16,983 nucleotides of DNA from an uncultured Oribacterium sp. GTDB lineage: Bacteria; Bacillota; Clostridia; Lachnospirales; Lachnospiraceae. Made by a program: the position numbers and the translations under genes. The DNA is taken from assembly GCA_937927445.1 (NCBI GenBank), contig CALAOB010000096.1:1-16983 (forward strand), given 5' to 3'. Shown one piece after another: positions 6,890 to 13,301 of this stretch (position 1 is its first letter; every line of letters begins with the position of its first letter). Below the pieces are notes generated by a model. The model searched no databases. It saw only the letters and a program-made list of their open reading frames with translations, and was not told the origin of the DNA.

Positions 6890-7723
6890 TCAGCTCTTCG
6901 GAACGGCCACGAAAACCTCTGCAAAACGGTGTCCGAGGGCGGTCACACCGAAGGCTTCTTCGTAGCTGTTATAGTAGATATCGATCAGATTTCCCTTGAC
7001 GGCACCGCCGATATCCTCGACCGTATACACTGTATTATTGACAAAGACCTTCGTTCCCATCGGCAGGACGCTCGTGTCCGCAGCGATCGTATGATCTGCC
7101 TTCGGCCAGGTGCCGGAATTGGTTTTTCCGTTTCCGTAGTAGCCGGTGATCTGGAAGACGCCGAGGGAGGCTCCCTTCGTATACTTCGCGGACTCCTCGG
7201 TCACGACGGCACCGATCGGCGTTTCGCCCGTGCGCGTACCGATGCTTGCAGCCGCTTCCTCCTGTGCGATCTGTGCGGCAAGTGCAGCTGCTTCTGCCTG
7301 CTCTGCCGCCTGCTTCTCCAGCAGTGCCGTGGACGGATCCGTCGCGCTGCCCGCTGCTGGCGTCGCAATCGCACTTCCTGCAGAAGTCGTCGCCATCGTC
7401 GACGTTGTTGCATCCCCGCTTGCAGCGACCTCCGTGGACAGCGTGGACGCATTCTCAGCCGCTGTTGTTGCAGCTGACGTCGCTGTACTGATCTTTCCCT
7501 TGCGTCCGCTTCGTGCAGTCACAAGAACCGGCATCTCTGCACTCTCCGTCGCTGTATCCTGCGGGTTCATCGTTCCTGTGTAATAATTCGACTGACTGAG
7601 CTCACTGATGGAGACACCGTTCACCCATGCCGGACCGACCTGCGCGGCGGCCAATGCAGGCAGCGAAAAACAGGTGGCGAGGCAGATGGTCAGAAGCGCC
7701 CTCCACACATGATTCTTTTTCAT
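6890..7723 (-). CDS. Secreted 3D-domain protein with low-complexity linker, long paralogue
   Basis: 277 residues. A clear signal peptide is present (MKKNHVWRALLTICLATCFSLPALA, cleavage near 26). A long Ala/Ser/Thr-rich stretch (about 75-130) then leads into an Ala/Gln/Glu-rich, probably helical segment (about 130-158). The C-terminal 3D domain (about 185-275) has the three aspartates in AADTS (D216), VEDIGG (D237) and LIDIYYN (D248). It lacks the cysteine cluster of its shorter neighbour. Known for the family: 3D domains occur in secreted wall-acting proteins such as YocH and YabE, so peptidoglycan remodelling is likely but inferred. The ATG is preceded by AGGAGG. It has its own promoter and a strong terminator. 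The linker has the composition of a wall-spanning spacer; no known wall-binding domain is visible. Confidence 0.88.
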   Translation of the reverse strand: MKKNHVWRALLTICLATCFSLPALAAAQVGPAWVNGVSISELSQSNYYTGTMNPQDTATESAEMPVLVTARSGRKGKISTATSAATTAAENASTLSTEVAASGDATTSTMATTSAGSAIATPAAGSATDPSTALLEKQAAEQAEAAALAAQIAQEEAAASIGTRTGETPIGAVVTEESAKYTKGASLGVFQITGYYGNGKTNSGTWPKADHTIAADTSVLPMGTKVFVNNTVYTVEDIGGAVKGNLIDIYYNSYEEAFGVTALGHRFAEVFVAVPKS

Positions 7724-7752
7724 CCTTTTCCTCCTGAAAATAAGGGAGTCGG

Positions 7753-7809
7753 GTGCACTTCGCCGGCAAAATCTCCGGTTTTTCCGCAGAAATCCCCCAC
7801 TTTGTGCAC
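7753..7809 (-). promoter_or_regulatory. Structured leader of the long 3D-domain gene
   Basis: Two GTGCAC hexamers (7753-7758 and 7804-7809) can close a stem around a leader region. That region contains an inner CCGG/CCGG hairpin (7763-7766 with 7775-7778). The element lies between the promoter and the ribosome binding site. I do not recognise a known riboswitch class, and any regulatory role is unproven. Confidence 0.3.
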
Positions 7810-7822
7810 GATTACTATAAGA

Positions 7823-7851
7823 ACCATAATACAGATCCGAAAAACCGTCAA
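7823..7851 (-). promoter_or_regulatory. Sigma-A promoter of the long 3D-domain gene
   Basis: On the minus strand TTGACG (7846-7851) is followed after 17 nt by TATGGT (7823-7828). It starts only about 15 bp beyond the holA stop, with no visible terminator in between, so readthrough from holA is also possible. Confidence 0.65.
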
Positions 7852-7865
7852 CTTACGTTTTTCTG

Positions 7866-8882
7866 TCAGGTGGTGAGCAGCAACTCGACGGCCATCTGAT
7901 CCGTGAGATTTCCGCTCTTGATGGCTTCATCATATTCATAGAAGCGCCGGATATAGTCCTCGATGCCATGGCGCGAGTACTGCCGCGCCTGATCCGTGAG
8001 CTTCCGGTAGATCCACGGGCTCACGCCGACATACGCCGCCGCTTCCTGCGCGCTCATATCCCGGTCCATCGCCTCACGTGTGAGCAGCAGCTGATTGAAG
8101 TTCCGGCGCATGAGATGCAGCAGGCGCATCGGTGCCTCCTGCAGCGTCAGCAGATCCCGGTAGTACTGAAGCGCCTTCTTCGTATGCCCGAGTCCCATCT
8201 CCGTCACCATATCAAACACACGGTCCTCGACATTCTGCGAACAGATCGCCTCGACATCGCTGTCCTCGATGACATCCCGCGTCCCGGTATAGGCAATCAG
8301 TTTTTCCATCTCCGAGGCAATATTATCCATGTTGGTGCCGGTCTTATCGAGAAAAAGCTCCATCGTCGAATTCCGGATCTTCTTCCCCGCCATCGTCAGA
8401 TAGCGCGCCGCCCAGCGGCCGAGCTGTGACCGGTCCTGTTCCCCGAGCTCACAGGCGAAGCCGTTCTTCTGTACAAGCTTATAGAGCTTACTGCGCTTGT
8501 CGATCTCCCCCTCGATGAACATGAGATGCGCCGTATCCGGATAGTGCCCGATATCCTCGAGATAGTGCAGCAGCTTTTCCGGTGCCGGCTTCTTAAACCA
8601 CTCGCTGCCGCTGATGATGACGAGCCGCCCCGTGTTCTCCCCGAAGGTAAACGGAATCGTATTCAGAAGGTCGATCAGCTCCTGCACATCCGGTGCGCCA
8701 TCATAAAAAGTATAGGCCATCCCCTCCTCGCCGCCGAAGGCCGCACGAAACTGCTTCTTATAAGAAAGCTTCAGATACTCCTCCGAACCATAGAGCAGGT
8801 AGTATGGCCGAAAGCGAAGCGCCTTCAGGTCCTCACTCAGTGCCAGATATTCTGTTTTCGACTCTTTCTTCCCGTACGCCAT
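7866..8882 (-). CDS. holA: HolA, DNA polymerase III subunit delta
   Basis: 338 residues, normal length. Family features are YYLLYGSEEYL near the N-terminus (about 27-37), the stretch ELIDLLNTIPFTFGENTGRLVIIS and the central DKTGTNMDNIASEMEKL typical of the delta subunit (usually TGxDLxxLxxEleKL). The C-terminal helical collar domain ends SGNLTDQMAVELLL. Known role: the clamp-loader subunit that opens the beta sliding clamp. It is an AAA+-like protein without a functional Walker A, and none is visible here. The ATG is preceded by AAGGAG. In B. subtilis holA lies between comEC and rpsT; here it sits downstream of putP, about 7 kb from rpsT. It is probably transcribed from an extended -10 promoter inside the inverted repeat at 8908-8955. 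Confidence 0.95.
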   Translation of the reverse strand: MAYGKKESKTEYLALSEDLKALRFRPYYLLYGSEEYLKLSYKKQFRAAFGGEEGMAYTFYDGAPDVQELIDLLNTIPFTFGENTGRLVIISGSEWFKKPAPEKLLHYLEDIGHYPDTAHLMFIEGEIDKRSKLYKLVQKNGFACELGEQDRSQLGRWAARYLTMAGKKIRNSTMELFLDKTGTNMDNIASEMEKLIAYTGTRDVIEDSDVEAICSQNVEDRVFDMVTEMGLGHTKKALQYYRDLLTLQEAPMRLLHLMRRNFNQLLLTREAMDRDMSAQEAAAYVGVSPWIYRKLTDQARQYSRHGIEDYIRRFYEYDEAIKSGNLTDQMAVELLLTT

Positions 8883-8907
8883 CGTTCGCGTTTTCTCCTT
8901 ATATGAA

Positions 8908-8955
8908 GGCCAATGCCTCGCGTGCCACCATTATAGCACGACAGAAGCATTGGCC
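8908..8955. repeat. Nested inverted repeat in the putP-holA gap, containing the holA promoter
   Basis: Outer arms GGCCAATGC (8908-8916) and GCATTGGCC (8947-8955) are perfect 9-bp complements. Inner arms CGTGC (8921-8925) and GCACG (8936-8940) form a second stem. As RNA from putP this would fold into a hairpin 25 bp after the stop codon. No T-run follows, so termination would be imperfect. Confidence 0.7.
8930..8938 (-). promoter_or_regulatory. Extended -10 promoter of holA
   Basis: On the minus strand TGCTATAAT (8930-8938) is a perfect extended -10 (TGnTATAAT), about 50 bp upstream of the holA start. No good -35 is visible, which is acceptable for an extended -10. It lies in the apex of the inverted repeat at 8908-8955. 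Confidence 0.65.
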
Positions 8956-8980
8956 CAGTCCGAATTTATGCGATTGTAAA

Positions 8981-10522
8981 TCAGTGATTCCGGATGCGCT
9001 TCTGAACCTCATCGTAGTCCGCAGTCACCTCCGCATTCGGTGCCGGGGTCGCGAGACTCACGATCACGTTCACGAGGATCGCCACGAGGAAGGCCGGGAG
9101 CAGCTCATAGATGTTCCAGAGACCACCCAGCGGACGGATGCTGTACTTCCAGAAGAAGACCATGATGCCACCTGCGATCATACCGGCGGTCGCACCGTAC
9201 TTGTTCGAGCGTCTCCAGAAAAGCGCGAGGAGGACGACCGGTCCGAAGGAGGCGCCGAAGCCTGCCCAAGCGAAGGATACGATCTGGAAGACCGAGCTGT
9301 CCGGATTCCATGCGATACCGATGGAAAGACCGGCGATCGCCAGAAGGCAGACACGAGCAACATACAGGAGCTGCTTCTCATCGAGATGAATATGCAACAC
9401 CTCGGTCAGAATATCATTTGCAACCGAGCTTGACGCTGCGAGCAGCTGGGAATCTGCCGTCGACATGGTGGATGCCAGGATACCAGACAGAACGACGCCG
9501 GCGATCAGTGCCGGTACGAGACCGTGGGTTGCAAGCAGCTTCGCGATCTCGACGATGATGGTCTCCGACTGGTTGCCGCCGAGGCTCGGGATCGCACCGG
9601 CCGCCGTCATACCGAGACCGACGATACCGATAAAAATCGCCACGCCCATCGAGATCACCACCCATACGGAAGCGATCCGTCTCGAAAGCTTCAGCTTCTT
9701 ATCATCGCCGATGGCCATGAAACGAAGCAGGATATGCGGCATACCGAAGTAACCGAGCCCCCATGCCAGGGTCGAAACGATGGTGATGAGGCTGTATGGA
9801 CTGGAGGTACCGCTCACCGGATCATACACCAGCAGCATATCGAGATAGCCACTGAGACCGGATGCGTTCTGAAGAACAGCCGCGAAGCCGCCGGCTCTGT
9901 GCACACCGAAGACGAGGACGATCAGCAGTGCAAGCGACATCACGATACTCTGGATGAAGTCCGTTGTTGACGCCGCGAGGAAACCGCCGAGGGAGGTGTA
10001 GCCGACGATGACGAAGGCACTCGCGATCATCGCCACATGATAATCCGCACCGAAGAGACTGCCGAACAGCTTACCGCAGGCAGCGAAGCCGGACGCGGTA
10101 TACGGGATAAAGAAAATAACGATGACCACCGCTGCAATCAGGGTCAGGATCTTCTTCCGGTCATTATAACGGTTGGAGAAAAACTCTGGAATCGTGATGG
10201 AATCATTGACCTCGGTATAGATACGGATGCGCTTCGCCACGACGAGCCAGTTGATGTAGGTACCGAGTGCGAGGCCGATGGCTGTCCAGCCCGGATCCGA
10301 GATTCCGCTGAGATAGGCGAGACCCGGAAGGCCCATGAGCAGCCAGGAGGACATGTCCGACGCCTCGGCCGACATCGCCGTCACAAAGGGGCCCAGGGAA
10401 CGACCGCCCAGGAAAAAGTCCCCCGCCGTCGCATTCTTATCGGATACCTTGAATCCGATGAAGAGCATGCCGACCAGGTACAGGACCATGGCTACCATCA
10501 TTCCGATCTGTGCTACTGTCAT
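8981..10522 (-). CDS. putP: PutP, sodium/proline symporter
   Basis: 513 residues with about a dozen hydrophobic segments, matching the solute:sodium symporter family. Diagnostic PutP motifs are FFLGGRSLGPFVTAMSAEAS, then SDMSSWLLMGLPG (55-67) and MSTADSQLLAASSS (353-366). The former contains the aspartate (D56) equivalent to the sodium-site residue Asp55 of E. coli PutP. The C-terminus ends in a short hydrophilic tail. Known role: inner-membrane uptake of L-proline driven by the sodium gradient, for nutrition or osmoprotection. The ATG is preceded by AGAGGT. It has its own promoter and diverges from hemW. There is no putA or regulator beside it. It is not part of the ancestral gene order around holA and lepA, so it is probably a later insertion here. 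Confidence 0.94.
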   Translation of the reverse strand: MTVAQIGMMVAMVLYLVGMLFIGFKVSDKNATAGDFFLGGRSLGPFVTAMSAEASDMSSWLLMGLPGLAYLSGISDPGWTAIGLALGTYINWLVVAKRIRIYTEVNDSITIPEFFSNRYNDRKKILTLIAAVVIVIFFIPYTASGFAACGKLFGSLFGADYHVAMIASAFVIVGYTSLGGFLAASTTDFIQSIVMSLALLIVLVFGVHRAGGFAAVLQNASGLSGYLDMLLVYDPVSGTSSPYSLITIVSTLAWGLGYFGMPHILLRFMAIGDDKKLKLSRRIASVWVVISMGVAIFIGIVGLGMTAAGAIPSLGGNQSETIIVEIAKLLATHGLVPALIAGVVLSGILASTMSTADSQLLAASSSVANDILTEVLHIHLDEKQLLYVARVCLLAIAGLSIGIAWNPDSSVFQIVSFAWAGFGASFGPVVLLALFWRRSNKYGATAGMIAGGIMVFFWKYSIRPLGGLWNIYELLPAFLVAILVNVIVSLATPAPNAEVTADYDEVQKRIRNH

Positions 10523-10625
10523 CTTTTTTACCTCTCTTTAATACAGGAAGTCCGCCGTTCTTTTCCAAGGCAACGCATGAAAGCGTGCAAAGGGACACGT
10601 TCTCCCAACAAAAAATATGTGTATG

Positions 10626-10654
10626 ATAATACCCCTTCGAAGGAAAGATTGCAA
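10626..10654 (-). promoter_or_regulatory. Promoter of putP, with about 95 nt leader
   Basis: On the minus strand TTGCAA (10649-10654) is followed after 17 nt by TATTAT (10626-10631). The leader contains only weak short hairpins (for example ACGC/GCGT around 10573-10587). In the 342-bp gap 10523-10864 I find this promoter and the hemW promoter, but no gene. Confidence 0.7.
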
Positions 10655-10808
10655 GGAGAATGAGACGTGCATCTCCATGTCTTTTTTGTATAGCTGGCAT
10701 GCGTCCCGAATGCTCGGTAGCCGGCATCACCTTCTCACCATTCCGACGCGGTTTTCGGCGCTGTCCGCCGGCGTTCTTCGCAACATATCGGTCTTCCTGC
10801 CCTGTGAA

Positions 10809-10837
10809 TTGCAGAAATCCGGGGCTTATGCTACATT
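10809..10837 (+). promoter_or_regulatory. Promoter of hemW
   Basis: TTGCAG (10809-10814) is followed after 17 nt by TACATT (10832-10837). A TG one base before the -10 gives an extended -10. It lies 28 bp upstream of the hemW ATG, giving a short leader with an AGGAGA ribosome site. Confidence 0.6.
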
Positions 10838-10864
10838 ATTCTCTAGATTTTTCAGGAGAAAACC

Positions 10865-12055
10865 ATGCTGGACAACACAATCATCGATTCAAACGACCAT
10901 CAGCAGCTCGAGCTGTACATCCATATCCCATTCTGCGCGCGGAAGTGCAATTACTGCGACTTCCTCTCCTTTCCGATGAAAGAAACGGAGCACGGGCCCT
11001 ACATCGATCAGCTCTGTGCAGAGATCCGGGAAAGCGCCCCACTGGCGACGAACTACGAGATCTCGACCATCTTCATCGGTGGCGGTACCCCGTCGCTGCT
11101 GGATCCGAAGTACATCTCCCGCATCATGTACTACATCCGCCGCTTCTATACCGTCCGCCCGAACGCTGAGATCACCATCGAGTGTAACCCGGCCTCGACC
11201 ATCGCGTATAAGTTTGCGGCCTACCGCGACGCCGGCATCAACCGCCTCTCCATCGGCCTCCAGTCGGCAAACGACGACGAGCTCCGCACCCTCGGTCGTC
11301 TCCACCTCTTCGAGGATTTCCTGAAGTGCTATCAGAGCGCACGGATGGAGGGCTTCCGGAACATCAACATCGACCTCATCGACGAGATCCCCGGCCAGAC
11401 CGAGAAGTCCTGGCGCGAGACCCTCCGCCATGTGCTCATGCTGAAGCCGGAGCATGTCTCGATCTATAACCTCATCGTCGAGGACGGCACCCCGTTTCGG
11501 ACAATGCAGGAGGCCGGCACGCTGGCACTTCCTTCGGAAGATACACAGGCCGCCATCGACGCGCTGACCCGTGAGATGACGGAGCGCTACGGCTACCAGC
11601 GCTACGAGGTCTCGAACTATGCGAAGCCGGGCTACGAATGCCGGCATAACTACGGTTACTGGTCCGGTGTACCTTACCTCGGCTTCGGTCTCGGTGCCGC
11701 CTCCTGCTTCCAGGGCGAACGCTGGAGCAATCTCCGAAGCTTTCCGCAGTACCTCGCACTCGACATGGCTTCCGAAATCCGGCAGGGCTGTCCGACGCTG
11801 CATGCCGAGCACGAGAAGCAGAGCGTGCAGGCGCAGATGGAGGAGTTCATGTTCCTCGGACTTCGCCGTACCGCTGGCATCTCCGAAGTCGAATTCAAGA
11901 CCCGCTTTCAGATCGACATCCATTCCGTCTTCGGCGAGCAGCTGCAGCGCTACACAGCGGACGGCATGCTGATCCACGAAGGCTACCGCTACCGTTTTTC
12001 CGAGCGCGGCATGGATGTCTCGAATTTCATCTTAAGTGATTTCCTGTTGGATTAA
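10865..12055 (+). CDS. hemW: HemW, radical SAM heme chaperone (formerly HemN-like)
   Basis: 396 residues. The radical SAM cluster motif is CARKCNYC (C24, C28, C31). The position where HemN coproporphyrinogen III dehydrogenase has a fourth cysteine is Phe here (CDF), which identifies HemW rather than HemN. GGGTPS (72-77) is the SAM-binding glycine motif. The HNYGYW sequence (261-266) is the HNxxYW motif linked to heme binding in HemW. The C-terminal HemN-like winged domain is present (about 315-396). Known role: binds a [4Fe-4S] cluster and heme and passes heme to membrane proteins. In B. subtilis hemW sits between lepA and hrcA on the same strand; here it is on the opposite strand, separated from lepA by ilvE. 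It shares a terminator with ilvE. Confidence 0.95.
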   Translation: MLDNTIIDSNDHQQLELYIHIPFCARKCNYCDFLSFPMKETEHGPYIDQLCAEIRESAPLATNYEISTIFIGGGTPSLLDPKYISRIMYYIRRFYTVRPNAEITIECNPASTIAYKFAAYRDAGINRLSIGLQSANDDELRTLGRLHLFEDFLKCYQSARMEGFRNINIDLIDEIPGQTEKSWRETLRHVLMLKPEHVSIYNLIVEDGTPFRTMQEAGTLALPSEDTQAAIDALTREMTERYGYQRYEVSNYAKPGYECRHNYGYWSGVPYLGFGLGAASCFQGERWSNLRSFPQYLALDMASEIRQGCPTLHAEHEKQSVQAQMEEFMFLGLRRTAGISEVEFKTRFQIDIHSVFGEQLQRYTADGMLIHEGYRYRFSERGMDVSNFILSDFLLD

Positions 12056-12100
12056 AAAACCGGAGGGCTGTCTTTTGAGACAGTCCTCCGGCCTTCTTTT
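12056..12100. terminator. Bidirectional terminator between hemW and ilvE
   Basis: A 13-bp stem with one G-T wobble (12060-12072 with 12079-12091) encloses a 6-nt loop. On the plus strand it is followed by CCTTCTTTT for hemW. On the minus strand it is followed by six Ts for ilvE. The stem CCGGAGGGCTG/CAGTCCTCCGG nearly repeats that of the dnaJ terminator. Confidence 0.9.
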
Positions 12101-12137
12101 GCCGAATTCCAGTTCATTATTTCAGTGGTGTCCGCAA

Positions 12138-13163
12138 TCAGCAGATGTGACGGATCCAGCCCTCCGGAGCTTCGATCTTACCGCTCTGGATGCCGGTGAT
12201 GGTTGCGTAGAGCTCGCCGATGACCTCACCTGCATGCTCCATACCGGATGGAAGGTTGATGACCTCATCGTGGTTTACGATCTTACCAACCGGAGAAATA
12301 ACCGCTGCCGTACCGCAGAGACCGCACTCCTTGAAGCCCTTGATCTCCTCGAACTTCACCGGGCGCTCATCGACGGTCAGGTGGAGATAATGCTCAGCGA
12401 TGTAAACGATGGAACGTCTGGTGATGGACGGAAGGATGGACGGTGACTTCGGAACAACCAGCTTGCCATCTGCGTCAACGAAGATGGCATTGGATCCACC
12501 TGTCTCCTCAACATAGGTTCTGGTCGCTGCATCGAGGTAAAGGTTCTCAGCGAAGCCTGCCTTATGCGCCAGTACAGAGGAGTGTAAGCTCATCGCATAG
12601 TTGAGACCTGCCTTTACTGCACCGGTTCCATGAGGTGCTGCACGGTCGAAATCCGAAACCTGGATAGCGATCGGCGTAGCACCGCCCTTGTAGTACGGGC
12701 CTACCGGCGTTGCAAATACTCTGAACTGATACTCATCTGCCGGCTTTACACCGATGACAACACCGGTTGCGAACTCATATGGACGAAGGTAAAGGGATGC
12801 ACCGGAACCGTATGGCGGTACCCAGTCGAGGTTACCCTTTACGACCTGATCGATGGCATCGAGGAAACGATCCTTCGGGAACGGTGGCATCTCGATACGC
12901 TGTGCAGACTCATACATTCTGTCCGCATTGAGGTCCGGACGGAAGCATACGATGGAACCATCCTCCCAGGTATATGCCTTCATACCCTCGAATACCTGCT
13001 GGCAGTACTGCAGCATGCCGGCCGACTCATTTAAGGTCACGTTCGGATCCGAAATCAGCGCACCCTCATCCCAGTTTCCATCCTTCCAGTTTGATACATA
13101 TCTCTTATCGGTTACACGATAGCTGAAACCGATATTTCCCCAATCAAGGTCTTTCTTCGCCAT
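12138..13163 (-). CDS. ilvE: Branched-chain amino acid aminotransferase
   Basis: 341 residues from the ATG at 13161-13163 (MAKKDLDWGN). That start has AAAGGAG about 9 nt upstream; an in-frame ATG 27 bp earlier lies before this ribosome site and is rejected. It is a class IV, fold type IV PLP enzyme of the longer eukaryote-like BCAT type. Signatures are QVFEGMKAY (56-64), the PLP lysine K184 in GTGAVKAGLNYA, EETGGSNAIFV (219-229) and CGTAAVISPVG (283-293). Known role: reversible transamination of leucine, isoleucine and valine with 2-oxoglutarate, in the cytoplasm. It is a single gene with its own promoter and a terminator shared with hemW. No T-box or leader peptide is visible in its short leader. 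No other ilv or leu gene is nearby, so it is probably an insertion into the lepA-hemW neighbourhood. Confidence 0.96.
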   Translation of the reverse strand: MAKKDLDWGNIGFSYRVTDKRYVSNWKDGNWDEGALISDPNVTLNESAGMLQYCQQVFEGMKAYTWEDGSIVCFRPDLNADRMYESAQRIEMPPFPKDRFLDAIDQVVKGNLDWVPPYGSGASLYLRPYEFATGVVIGVKPADEYQFRVFATPVGPYYKGGATPIAIQVSDFDRAAPHGTGAVKAGLNYAMSLHSSVLAHKAGFAENLYLDAATRTYVEETGGSNAIFVDADGKLVVPKSPSILPSITRRSIVYIAEHYLHLTVDERPVKFEEIKGFKECGLCGTAAVISPVGKIVNHDEVINLPSGMEHAGEVIGELYATITGIQSGKIEAPEGWIRHIC

Positions 13164-13208
13164 TGCTTGTATCTCCTTTCGATATGACATCTCGTCATGA
13201 TTAGAGCT

Positions 13209-13237
13209 AGTATAGTCCTCGAAAAAAATGAATGCAA
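13209..13237 (-). promoter_or_regulatory. Sigma-A promoter of ilvE
   Basis: On the minus strand TTGCAT (13232-13237) is followed after 17 nt by TATACT (13209-13214), giving a leader of about 40 nt. The spacer carries a T-run. Confidence 0.75.
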
Positions 13238-13301
13238 ATCAAAAAGCACACAAAATAATCATGTCTGTTATAACACAGGCAGTAGTCCCGGACTAAAGTT
13301 T

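Noticed and set aside
10889..11977. 362-codon open frame on the minus strand opposite hemW
   Set aside because: The hemW motifs are intact on the plus strand. The antisense frame has no ribosome site and a skewed Ala/Val/Glu/Asp/Leu composition.
12157..12167. Further copies of CCGGAGGGC(TG) inside ilvE, rsmE and comEC
   Set aside because: In ilvE and rsmE the word encodes Pro-Glu-Gly in favoured codons, so these coding copies do not support a dispersed repeat. Only the non-coding copies are kept in the findings.
13164..13190. Nine-residue N-terminal extension of IlvE
   Set aside because: The AAAGGAG ribosome site lies downstream of that ATG and correctly serves the ATG at 13161-13163.
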